This document shows, in pieces, positions 42,875 through 52,818 of a DNA stretch of 64,000 nucleotides (the stretch's first letter is position 1; every line of letters begins with the position of its first letter). The position numbers and the translations under genes were made by a program. A model generated the notes under the pieces. The model was given only the letters and a program-made list of their open reading frames with translations, was not told the origin of the DNA and searched no databases. Where the stretch lies: positions 543,085 to 607,084 of the forward strand of contig JASBNA010000022.1 of assembly GCA_038087015.1 (NCBI GenBank), written 5' to 3'. This DNA is from Cerrena zonata (taxonomy: Eukaryota > Basidiomycota > Agaricomycetes > Polyporales > Cerrenaceae).

Positions 42875-43784
42875 TATTACCGGTCCTACTCAGGTCCTGA
42901 GTACGCGCCAACACAGCCAACCCATACATGGCAGTTCTGGTATGTCCCCTGCCTGCATATGTCCCAATCCCCCCAAATCCCCCCTAATCCCCATCAAATC
43001 CCCATCATGACATATATTGCAGTGGGAATTCTTGGCAGTTTCCTTTTTGGTCATGGGGATTGATGGGGGTTCTCATTTTGGCAAGGGGATTGATGGGGAT
43101 TATCTGGAGTTATCCCCTTACCATTTTGAATGCTGTGTCTCTATTCAAATCACTCCTGACTCACTTTTTTTTTTTCTCATCTGTCATCTGTCATCATTAT
43201 TTGTCATACTTAGGGTTTTCTGGGATGAGTTAGGGTTGCGTATCCAGCCCCTCCTGTCATGTGCCCCTCCTGTCATGTGCCCCTCCTGTCATGTGCCTCT
43301 CCTGTCATGTGCCCCTCCTGTCATGTGCCCCTTCTGTCATATGCCTCACTGTGTCTTCCCTCACTGTATCCCCTCACTATGTCCCCTCACTGTATTTCTC
43401 ACCATGTCTCCTCATCATATCCCCTCACTGTGTCCCCCTCTATCATATTCCCCCTCATTATATTTCCCACTATCATGTTTCCTTATATCATCACACCCAC
43501 TCTCACCATCATATTTCCCTCACTATTATTATTTTTTGTATCTGTCTTTGCTTGCCCATTGGATGAGTTAGGGTTGCATATACCCCCTCACTCTATTCAT
43601 TATCTTTGCCATCTTTTTTGTAAGTTACATTATTACCCCCTTGTAGATAAGTTAGGGTACAATAAATTATCTCTATTAATGCTTCTACAGTTTGTTGGTC
43701 ACTGTCTGCAATCAAATATTGTTCAGGGCAGCAAAATCTGCTATTAGATAGTTAGCAAGCAACAGATTCTATCAACAGAGGTAG
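42875..43784. other. Non-coding interval between Penelope-like element and the large inverted-repeat element
   Basis: Contains C-rich runs (AATCCCCCCTAATCCCC) near 42966-43010 with partial complements GGGGATTGATGGGG near 43060-43100, the 16-bp tandem repeat at 43249, and pyrimidine-rich degenerate CCCCTCACTGTRTC units to about 43520. Overlapping frames here are products of the repeats. Confidence 0.45.
43249..43346 (+). repeat. 16-bp tandem repeat, 6 units
   Basis: CCTGTCATGTGCCCCT repeats six times with few changes (GCCTCT, CCCCTT, CATATG variants), then decays into CTCACTGTATCCC-like units. Confidence 0.85.
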
Positions 43785-44499
43785 AACTGCAGTATACATT
43801 TTACAAAGTTCACTTGGTTGAGGAAATATTAGAACAGTTGAAGCCATTGTAATGGTCAAATTGAAGATTGAAGATTTGAGAAAAAAATACAGACAACTGA
43901 AACTTATTATTTTGACATTGATGAGTGACATTGACAGAGAAATGACAAACTAATGAGAAGATACAAGGTATACAACACTCATAAACAAGTAGTCACAGTG
44001 AGAAATATACAGAGAACTTGCTTTGGTGCAGAAAAAGTAAAATTGAAACAGTGAGTATGTTTGATATTTTGATTGAATGGAAGAGTTGGAGACAGTACAG
44101 ACATTGTACAATGAAAAAAGTAGTGAGGTAACAGTAGATACACAGGTTGAAGAGAGAGAAAAGAAAGTAAGAGAGAAAAGTTACCATTTTAGGGAAACAG
44201 TGAGTACGACATCTGTAGCGGTGTCAAAAAAAAAGATAAAATGAGGAGAGTTATTAGAATGAAGAGAGATGATGGGAGAGAAGTCACATGAGCTAGAAGG
44301 CGGTGCCCTAATTACCGGAGTAACGATAGACACTGGCGCGGCTTGAACCTAGGGCTCTGCCACGCCTCCATGCACGAATTAACGCGTTCAACCAACTGAG
44401 CTATGCACACTTGCTATATTTCAGTGGTACCTGCCCCATATACCCTTTCTTAGATAAGATAAGACACATCTGCCTTCCTCTCCTTATCTTTCCTCTGAT
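43785..44499 (+). repeat. Left terminal inverted repeat of the ~12.4-kb element
   Basis: This 715-bp segment is the near-identical reverse complement of 55511-56222. Shared landmarks, outer to inner: GCAGTATAC(T)ATTTTAC, the ACAGTTGAAGCCATTGTAAT region, the string AGAGAACTTGCTTTGGTGCA, a poly-A/T run near 44227, a tRNA-like sequence, and CTTTCCTCTGAT where homology stops. Differences are a few per cent. Both arms contain the same fortuitous 64-aa hydrophobic frame. Confidence 0.9.
44330..44412 (-). other. tRNA-like sequence in the left TIR
   Basis: Minus strand contains TAGCTCAGTTGG (perfect box A) and GGTTCAAGCCG (box B-like), spaced as in a tRNA, but D and T stems pair poorly and no sound anticodon stem forms. 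Likely a decayed tRNA or an internal Pol III promoter. The same sequence occurs in the right TIR. Confidence 0.5.
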
Positions 44500-44889
44500 A
44501 CTTTTCATCTTGGGTGATTATTTACACAGTTATTTGTTGATTTAATCACGCATTTCTTTCCACACTGTTTGAAAAATTGTTCACGCTATTTGAACAATTG
44601 TTCATGCTGTTCCATACGTATTGTACACGAGTTATAAGGGGAGGCATATGCGGCAACCAAAAGACGATACGAGGAGTACATAGTCGGCAAGAAAAAAAAC
44701 AACGCCCAAGTGTCTGCAGGTCAAAAAACAAATCGACATCAACTCAGCTAAGTCAGTGTCTAGGCAAGAAAGCGTCTACAAAAACAAATCAAAGTCTGCA
44801 AAAACTAAACCAAATCAATGTCTGCGCAAGAAAACGTTTACAAAAACAAGTCCACATGCATAGTCCTACGAGTAAAATTCAACCCCCAC

Positions 44890-47573
44890 CTAGTCGACTT
44901 CCAATGCCCTCATCAGCTTTGCAGTTTCCGGCTTATGCCACCGGAGACTCGTTCGCCATTCACTAGACCTTAGTGGCTGCACACCCCCTGTGAGAATCTT
45001 CAACAGGTGTTTCTGGAACCAGGTTTCACATTCCCTGGTCCAGTAACCTGTATTGAGGCCACAGGTTGACCATACGGTGGGCAACGGCCACCAAGATCGC
45101 AGCATGGTCTGGTTTTTGATGTCTAAAATACAATGTTAGCAATGTAAATAGAAAATGAGAGTGCTATGGACTCACCGGTTTGGTCTGTATAGACTCCGCA
45201 GATGACATCGATCTCGTCGTCGGTGAGGATATTCTCCATAAATCTTCCAACTGGCAGCTGAAATGAGAAAGCATTGGAAATGTGCTCATTGAGTCCGCCT
45301 GTGACTGAGCTGGGAGGTTGAGCTCCGACCTCAAATGACTCCAAAGCAAGGCGCCAGATAATTCCACCTTGACGAAGAGCAGTCTTGGCCAGGGGAAGAT
45401 GTCTAAACAAATTGAGCCTCTGGTTGATGTAGGCCAGGTAGTCGCTCGCTGAGTAGACGAAGTTGGCGGGTCGCATTGTTGTCGAAAGAGGCGGGATAAT
45501 GGGAATACGACGAGGGACCTTCTGGTCAGACCAGACAAGCATGAATGGGATACCGTGTCTCATCATTTCCTTACCGATCTCCTCAAGCGATGGCCCCCAT
45601 TGCTCCCTAAATACCTGTTTGTAGGTGATGACGGAGTTGACACCAATGTAGGGTTCGCCGTTCCGGTATTCGTGGGGAAAAATAAACCAGATCTTGCGGT
45701 CGACGTCACCATCTCTGCGAACAGGCTGGCCTCTTGTTATTGGAGGCTTCGGGATGACTTGGACAGGATTGGGTGGCACAAAGAGACCCCGATTCACCTT
45801 CCTGACAAATACCTTGGTGGAAAATAGAATATCGGACAGCTTGGGGGTGACAATGTCGATATTCGTATTGTTCAAGCACAAGATGTATGCAAATGCGCAT
45901 ACAACTTCGCTGAACTCAGCTGTCAGAGTCACCATCTCATCTTCTGACCGCTCAACAAAGGGGGTCAGGGCATCCTTGAGAGTGTATGTCGAAGGAGCCT
46001 GCTCGTGGGGTTCAAGAGAAACAAACTGTTGAAGCCCGTATCGCCCTTGAAGAGTGGTTTGCAGGTTGGGGAGGTTATGAATAGTCCACGCGAGTTGGAA
46101 TTGGTTGTCGATGAGGACACCTTCAGCAGCTGGCTGAGTAAAGGTGAGTGCATTGTCAGGTGCGAGGCCTTCGGGGGGGTCGTAGTGGCCGATATCAAAA
46201 GCAGGACCCAAAGGTTGCATGCCATGATAGGTCTCGTCTTCCTCGTCGTCGTCGTCATCGTAAGCATTGAGCCCTGCAAGCGGCACCGCAGTGGGATCCA
46301 AGTCCTTGCAGAGATCGAAGCAGTCATCCCAAGCATTGTAGATGACTTGGCCGCCTGCAAAGCTATTAAAGACGTCGTCGGCGTCGGCCTCATGGATAAT
46401 GGTGCGGAAATGATAGGGGGGGTAAGGGACCGGTTGCCACTCGTAGACGTTTGACCTGAGTCGGAGCCATGTACCGAGATTTGAAGTGTGCGATTGAGTT
46501 CTATTCTGTCTCCTCTGGAGAGCAGAAGGTGGTTCATCCCGAGCCATTTTCTCCTGTGAGTCATGGCGCCGTTGGAGAAATTCGTGAATGGTTTCTGAAG
46601 GTTGCTGCTTGGAGAGTGCGTCAAACTTGACGTCGCAGATGTCGTTGAATTGGACATATTTCTTGGTCACCTGCAGCCTTTGGATATCGCTAGGCCTTGG
46701 GAGGAGGACGTTCGCCAGTTGGTATGGATGACGTTTGAACATGTTTTCTGTATGGTAAAAGTACCAGATAGGTACATTAGCGAACTCGAACATGTAGGAC
46801 ATGTTCCCTGCACAGAATGACCATTCGATGGCCATGTCGATAATCATCCCTTGGCGAACTGTAGTTCCTGAGAAGTCGGTAAAAAAGGGCGACCGTCGCA
46901 AGGCGTCGACTAAGTAGCGGGGAATATTGTAATCTGCAAGGGCCTTGATCCAGTTCTGGGTGTTGGGGTTGGGTTTATTGTGGTCGATTTTAGCGAGAAA
47001 CATGGTAACCCAGCATGCCATCGCTAAGAATTCACGCCGAGCTGCAAATATTCTGCCAGCAGCATCTCCTCTTGTTTCTGCGGGCTCCTGATATCCGATG
47101 TGGTTTGGTCTTCTAGGCGGCTTGCAAAGCAGGGGCATCCATTGCTCCCTGCCACGCTTGAGGGCCATGTACAGGTGGTGTAGATGGTTCTCGAGCTCTG
47201 TCCACTGTTTAACGTATGATTCCTGAAGGCGATATCCGCCTGGGACTTTCTCGATAATGGGCTGATATCGCCCCCTTGATCCGATCCTGAACGCGTCACT
47301 GAGGCAGTGGAGGATAGGATCCGCATTCAGGTTTAGATTGCGGGGGAGGAATGAAAGATAAAAATAATCGTCCCGGCCCCACCAGATAGGCAAGAAGAAA
47401 TGGTATCCCGGGTTGACGTCCGGAATATACGACCGCAAAGTGTGATGCATAGACCAGTCCTCTCGAACATGGCTGTAGTTGTCGCTGTTGAATGGGTATG
47501 GACAGGGGGCATTCCACCTTGTCACCTGGAGGCCTAATTCGGTAAGGAAATGCTGACGTTGTAAGTTAGCCAT
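44890..47573 (-). CDS. 876-aa protein of unknown family, encoded by the large element
   Basis: Two exons (47573-45176 and 45122-44890) joined by a 53-nt GTGAGT...TTTTAG intron give exactly 876 codons plus stop. The protein starts MANLQRQHFLTELGLQVTRW. It is rich in aromatic residues (PGYHFFLPIWWGRDDYFYLS) and has mid-region helices, an acidic run (AYDDDDDEEDETYHGM) near residue 440, and a C-terminal exon with MLRSWWPLPTVWSTCGLNTG then YWTRECETWFQKHLLKI. The Trp-rich C-terminus looks like a folded module. No DDE, HUH or recombinase motif is evident, and no membrane segment or signal peptide. It diverges from the dioxygenase gene across the repeat array. It resembles in style multicopy hypothetical proteins of agaricomycetes; I cannot assign a function. 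Confidence 0.8.
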
Positions 47574-47913
47574 TGCGATGTCTGTAAAATTAGAATATTA
47601 AAGGTGGGAGGTGTAAATTTTAGCAACGTAGGACATACTTGGAGAGTTGCCGAGGGGTGAGGGGGAGGGGTGGGCAGAGTTTACGCAGGCACGAGATATG
47701 GAGTCTATTGAATAATTGATAAAGTGAGAATAAAGAAAGGGAAATGAAAAAAAGAAATACGTACGGAGCTTTGCTTTAAAGACAGCAAGGAGAACTGAGA
47801 ACGACCTGGAGAATGAGCAAGGCTAAGTGAGATTAAAGAAAGAAAAAAGAAAAAAGAAAGAACATACGGATGTTTGTTTCAGCGACAGCAAGGGCGACTG
47901 AATATGACAATGG
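47574..47913. other. Upstream region of the 876-aa gene
   Basis: About 340 bp rich in A and G on the plus strand, with two similar short blocks (GAGAATGA..., AAAGAAAGAAAAAAG). They look like partial copies of one another and may be untranslated leader exons and introns of the minus-strand gene. No frame of interest. Confidence 0.4.
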
Positions 47914-47920
47914 AAGGCGA

Positions 47921-48390
47921 CCGAGGTAACGGGTCCAACAACCAGCTTGAGGAAAGGAAACTGACAATGATAGGGCAAGGAATGTCCTCAGGCTATCAAT
48001 GCCAGCGACCGGGGAATACGAGAAGACAACCGGGGACGAGGAGGAGAAAACGACGAGGGATGACCGAGAGGAAACGACCGAGGTAACGGGTCCAACGACT
48101 AGCTTGAGGAAAGGAAACTGACAATGATAGGGCAAGGAATGTCCTCAGGCTATCAATGCCAGTGACCGGGGAATACGAGGAGAAAACGCGAGGGGAGGAG
48201 GAGAAAACGACGAGGGATGACCGAGAGGAAACGACCGAGGTAACGGGTCCGACGACCAGCTTGAGGATAGGAAACTGACAATGATAGGGCAAGGAATGTC
48301 CTCAGGCTATCAATGCCAGCGACCGGGGAATACGAGGAGAAAACGCGAGGGGAGGCGGCCGAGAGAGAAGACGAGGTGAGAGGTGAGAAG
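47921..48390 (+). repeat. 157-bp tandem repeat, about 3 copies
   Basis: The string CCGAGGTAACGGGTCC begins at 47921, 48078 and 48235, giving two exact 157-bp periods; the third copy runs to about 48390. Each unit includes GATAGGGCAAGGAATGTCCT and CGACCGGGGAATACGAG. Units differ by small substitutions. Lies in the central region between the divergent genes. Confidence 0.85.
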
Positions 48391-48674
48391 ACGAGGGTAG
48401 CGGTGAAATGGCGGCGGCGGCGAAATCAAGGAAGTCAGCGGCGAAATCGAGGAGAAAAATAACGGAAGGAAGATCCTTCAGTTACCAGGGGGGCAGTGGA
48501 AGAGATGATAACAGAAGGAAGATCCTTCGGTTACCGGTGGAGGTGGAGGTGGTGGTGGTGGTGGATGGAAAGAAAGAGCAAGATGGACGCAAGCGCGAGC
48601 CCGGTCCGAGTCCCCGATCACGATCGTGATCGACGTCAAAATGCAAATCCCGGGCCGGTCCGAGGAACGCAAAT

Positions 48675-48716
48675 CTCGGAATCTTCCGAGAAGCGCAAAT
48701 CTCGGAACATTCCGAG
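48675..48716. repeat. Pair of CTCGGAA..TTCCGAG palindromes
   Basis: CTCGGAA-TC-TTCCGAG at 48675-48690 and CTCGGAA-CA-TTCCGAG at 48701-48716, spaced by about 10 bp, each a 7-bp perfect stem. The arms are identical but the loops differ. Confidence 0.7.
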
Positions 48717-48834
48717 ATCTGAATCGCGTTTTGATCCTTCGATCGAGGACTTAACGCTTTCTTCTTTCTCTCCACCACCACCACCACCGTCCGTTGCCCG
48801 AGGTTCTACCTCGTGCAATGGGTCGATGGTCTCT

Positions 48835-50690
48835 GTAGTCGGCGTTCCTAACGCTGCCTATACTGCTCGCCGTCGTTGGACTTGCTCTTCTCGCCGTCGT
48901 TGGACTTGCTCTTCTCGCCGTCGGTGGACTCATTCTTGCTCTCGTTCTCGCTCCTCTCGTTCTCGGTGGACTCGGTGTAGTCGGCGTTTCTAACGCTGCC
49001 TATTCTTCTTGTTCTTCTCGATCTCTCTCTCTCTCGTCCCTCTCGTTTCTCTCGCTCGTCCCTCTCGTTTCTCTCTCTCGTCCCTCTCGTTCTCGGTGGA
49101 CTCGACGTAGTCGGCGTTTCTAACGCTGCCTATTCTTCTTGTTCTTCTCGATCTCTCTCTCGCTCGACTCTCTCGTTTCTCTCTCTCGTCCCTCTCGTCC
49201 CTCTCGTTTCTCCCTCTCGTTTCTCTCGCTCGTCCCTCTCGTTTCTCTCTCTCGCTCCTCTCGTTCTCGGTGGACTCGGTGTAGTCGGCGTTTCTAACGC
49301 TGCCTATTCTTCTTGTTCTTCTCGATCTCTCTCTCGCTCGACTCTCTCGCTCGACTCTCTCGTTTCTCTCTCTCGTCCCTCTCGTTCGACTCTCTCGTTT
49401 CTCTCTCTCGTCCCTCTCGTTCCTCTCGCTCGTCCCTCTCGTTCTCGGTGGACTCGACGTAGTCGGTGTTTATAACACCTGCTATTATTCTCATTTCTCT
49501 CGTCCTCAATCTTCTCGATCTCGGTGGACTCGACATAGTCAGCGTTTCTAACGCCTGCTATTCATCTTGCACTTGTTCGAATGTCCCTCGTTTGACTCTC
49601 TCGTTCCTCTCATTCCTCTCAATCTCTCCCTCGTTCGACATTCTCTCACTCAACTTGACGTAGTAGGCGTTTCTAATGCCTGCTATTCTTCTTGCGGTCA
49701 TTTGAATGTCCCTTGTCTCGTTCCTCTCAATCTCCCACCCATTCTCATTCTCGTTTCTTCTTGTAGTCGGCGTTTCTAACGCCTGCTATTCGTCTTGTAC
49801 TTATTTGACTCTCCCTCGTTTGACTCTCCCTCGTTCTCGTTCCTCTCTATCTCTCCTTCGTTCTCGTTCCTCTCTATCTCTCCTTCGTTCTCGTTCCTCT
49901 CGATCTCGGTGGACTCGACATAGTCGGCGTTTCTAACGCCTGCTATTCTTCTCATTCTTCTCGATCTCGGCCTCGTTTGACTCGTTCTCATTCTTGTTCC
50001 TCTCTATCTGCCCCTCGTTCTCATTCCTCTCGATCTCGGTGGACTCGACGTAGTAGGCGTTTCTAACGCCTACTATTCTACTCGATCTCGTTCAACTCTC
50101 TCTCATTCTCGCTCCTCTCGATCTCTCCCTGGTTTGACTTTCCCTCGCTCAACCTCAGTAGTAGGTGTTTCTAACACCTACTATTCTGCTCAATCTCATT
50201 CAATTTCATCTCACTGGACTCCGTTGTTGAGTGGTTTCCTGTAGTAGGCGTTTCTAACGCCTACTATTCTCCTCAATTCGGCTCAAGAGAACACCATGAG
50301 TTGACTAAACGCGATCAAACGCGTCGATCAAACGCGTCGATCAAACGCGTCCCGGAACTCGGAGTTGCCACGTATCGTTGCTTGAGGTCCTACCTCGCGT
50401 AATGCTGACATAAGGACGCTGGTTCAAAAAGAGAGGAGCGTTGCTTCTCTCTTCCCTACATCCCTCTGTAGTTGACGTTTCTAACGTCCGCTATATTTGT
50501 GGTGTTCTCTGTGTAGCTAGCGTTTCTAACGCTTACTATTCTGCCGTCGTCGATAACTCTCGCATCCAAGGCCGTATCCGTCGTTCTCAAGACCGTTACC
50601 GTCGTTCTCGAGACCGTATCCGTCGTTCTCAAGGCCATCCGCGTTGTTTGCCCTCCCCAATAGTCAGCGTTCCTAACGCTAACTACTATT
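48835..50690 (+). repeat. Array of 15 interspersed hairpins with compensatory stem changes
   Basis: The consensus core is GGCGTTTCTAACGCC, often extended to TAGTAGGCGTT-TCT-AACGCCTACTA. Copies start near 48835, 48977, 49097, 49281, 49459, 49535, 49660, 49763, 49920, 50050, 50157, 50241, 50468, 50513 and 50661, all in the same orientation. Stem variants pair with themselves: GGTGTT/AACACC (49459, 50157), GACGTT/AACGTC (50468), AGCGTT/AACGCT (50513, 50661). Several copies are preceded by CTCGGTGGACTCGACGTAG. Spacers are pyrimidine-rich (TCTCTCGTCCCTCTCGTT and the like). The array ends 55 bp before the dioxygenase ATG. Confidence 0.9.
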
Positions 50691-50744
50691 CGTCACCCTC
50701 CGTCTTCAACACCTCGTTATTCCTTTCATCAACGCGTCTATCCA

Positions 50745-52374
50745 ATGGGTACATGTCCAGAAACAAAGAGAAAGAGAATGGAACAGCGGCAGCGAGAGGC
50801 TATCTTAGCTAGATTAAGAGCACGACGATTACATCTTGCACCTGGTACGTGTCGTTTATCTATCTTTGTATTTTATGTTCTTCGTGTATTGGTGGGGCGT
50901 GGTGTTTCGGTACGGCCCGTGGTCTCTTGACCACCACTGCATTTATCGCGGCGTTTGTCAGCGGACTTGCAATAGTGGTGGCTCAAGGGGCTCGGCAGCT
51001 ATCGTTACTACTATTCTCTAACTCACATAACGTCGACTCGCCATTTTTTTTTTTGGATTATCTCTATAATATCGGATTGCAGCTAATGGTTGGTTTCTTC
51101 TTCTTTTCAGTCCCTATTCCCCACGAAAGGCCTCAATACCTAAGAGACCCTGAAGACATGAGTTTGAATCCGAGAAAATACAGTCAAACGAGAGGTACGT
51201 TAAATTTATTTTATTACGATATTCCTACCGATCTTAGTTTATGTTTTTTTAGAGAAAAAGGGGAAGAAGAGAACACGATCGGCAGCGAAACAATTAGAAC
51301 GCCAGGAGAAATGGCAAGAGAAACTAGCCAAGAAGGGGCTCACTCTGCAGGATGCTCTCGACTTCAACACAGGTATGTACTCGCCTGATATTATTTAATG
51401 CTGGGTAACTAAAGTGATTCTGTTTTTTATTGTTTTGGTAGTCATCCATCGCATTCAGCACGACGCCCACTTGTACCTGACGCGGCCAGGCAGGGACCAG
51501 GATACAGGGGCAGTTCTGACGGAGTGCCGGTTCCCGAATCTGGGGGTAACTGAGCTTCCATGTGCGCCCGACACAGGACGGTTTCTGGTCCCCATGCCTA
51601 GCAATGTACATGGGCTGCCTGAGTACATTGTCACCAGGCATGACAATGTCATCAACGCAGACACGCGGAGGATCCTGAAGGCGTCGTTCAAGGATTTTAT
51701 GGATACTAAACCCACCGCTGGAGGAAACCCTACACGCGAAGTCGCCCGCTCAGACACCAAGGTGTTCCCCACCTTCCATGTGGGCGGATGGTCCAAATAC
51801 AGCAAAGATATATTCCTTACCGGGGACTCTAAGAATCAAGACGCAGAGTCGACCAAGGCCCTCCACTCTCTCATGGGTACCTTAGGGAAACTGGTCATTC
51901 CCAAGGTAGAAAAAACCTTACGCTCCTTGCTGCCATCTCACTTTGAGACCACAGACAGGTATATGCTCCTTATTTGTATGTTTCTGATAGGTTAACTAAT
52001 TTTATTCCAGCGTCAGGAAACTGATCCAAGAAAAGTACCCCCAGATTTATGAAGCTGGCGATGGGGTGTTTGACTTCCATGGGCTGGGGAATGCTCTTGC
52101 ATTCTGTTCTGGTTACTCAGACGGCATGCATATCGACTTAGGGGACTCGAAGGAAACCGTCGCCGTCATTCTGGCTGCTGGAGAGGCCGTAGTTCATTTT
52201 TGTATCCCCCAGCTTGATCTTAAAATCCCTCTATACCCTGGACAGTGCCTGACAGTGTCTGCCCGCCTCCTCTCTCACTACGCCTACCTTTTTGAAGGCA
52301 CAGGGGAGAGGCTTCTTTTCAATTTCTTCACCGACGAGGGTTCTGTGGCCAAGGCAAAACGTCATGCCTGCTAG
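50745..52374 (+). CDS. 2-oxoglutarate/Fe(II)-dependent dioxygenase, TET/JBP-like layout
   Basis: Five exons (50745-50844, 51111-51194, 51253-51372, 51442-51958, 52011-52374) with canonical GT-AG introns sum to 394 codons plus stop; every junction keeps frame. The N-terminus is basic (TKRKRMEQRQREAILARLRA; later EKKGKKRTRSAAKQLERQEK) and suits nuclear, DNA-associated work. The C-terminal domain shows GYSDGMHIDLGDSKETVAVI with H314 and D316 as metal ligands, LLSHYAY with H363, and GERLLFNFF with R374 for 2-oxoglutarate. The 49-residue spacing from first to distal His and 11 to Arg is that of the double-stranded beta-helix fold. PQLDLKIPLYPGQCLTVSAR resembles the P.(L/G)....PGD stretch of fungal TET/JBP enzymes. 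If so, it would oxidise 5-methylcytosine or a related base. Substrate is inference; the fold call is firm. Confidence 0.75.
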
Positions 52375-52474
52375 TTAGTTTTCTTTTTTTTTATCTCTTT
52401 ATACATTTCTTGTATGGCTCCAGTAGTTTACGCTTCAATAAAATTAATGTGAGTTTCACTGAAAAAAAAGAGGG

Positions 52475-52620
52475 CGGGGATCTAAGTACCGGAGTACTGA
52501 TGATCCCTGATCAATATGGTGCCTTTGAGTGATTGAACCCGGCCGGTATTCGAACCTCGCGCCCCAAGACTGACCTCCATACACATGAAGTGCTCAACCC
52601 ATTAGACCACGTACACTTGC
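52475..52620 (-). other. Internal tRNA-like module, diverged copy of the TIR segment
   Basis: On the minus strand GCAAGTGTACGTGGTCTAAT (box A-like) is followed by GAGGTTCGAATACC (box B-like) and then by ATCAGTACTCCGGTACTTAG and CCCCGCC. The TIR tRNA-like module has the same order: GCAAGTGTGCATAGCTCAG, GGTTCAAGCC, ATCGTTACTCCGGTAATTAG, CACCGCC. It lies between the dioxygenase and the next gene. Confidence 0.6.
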
Positions 52621-52818
52621 CTCACCCTGTGCGCCTTAAGATGATATCCGGTTAGCTCCGCTGATCCCCGTCTTAGCAACGTGGGGCCACTCTAGGCCAT
52701 ATTCCTTAGTCCATAAGTGCTAGTACGCCATCCCGGTCTTTCTCCCTCTTTCTCTCTCTCTCTCTCTCTCTTCTCTCTCTTGTGGATATCCTCTTTTTCT
52801 ACTGACAACTCTGACAAG

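Noticed and set aside
43993..44187. 64-aa hydrophobic frame repeated at 55823-56017
   Set aside because: It is present twice only because it lies in the inverted repeats. Composition is AT-driven Leu/Phe/Ser, and there is no other support for translation.
49294..49991. Ser/Leu-rich and Arg/Glu-rich frames in the hairpin array
   Set aside because: Products of the pyrimidine-rich repeats on either strand. They follow the repeat units and not any coding pattern.
48835..50690. CRISPR-like array of repeats and spacers
   Set aside because: The genome is eukaryotic, spacers are pyrimidine-rich, irregular in length and similar to one another, and there are no cas genes. The repeat is a hairpin with varied stem.
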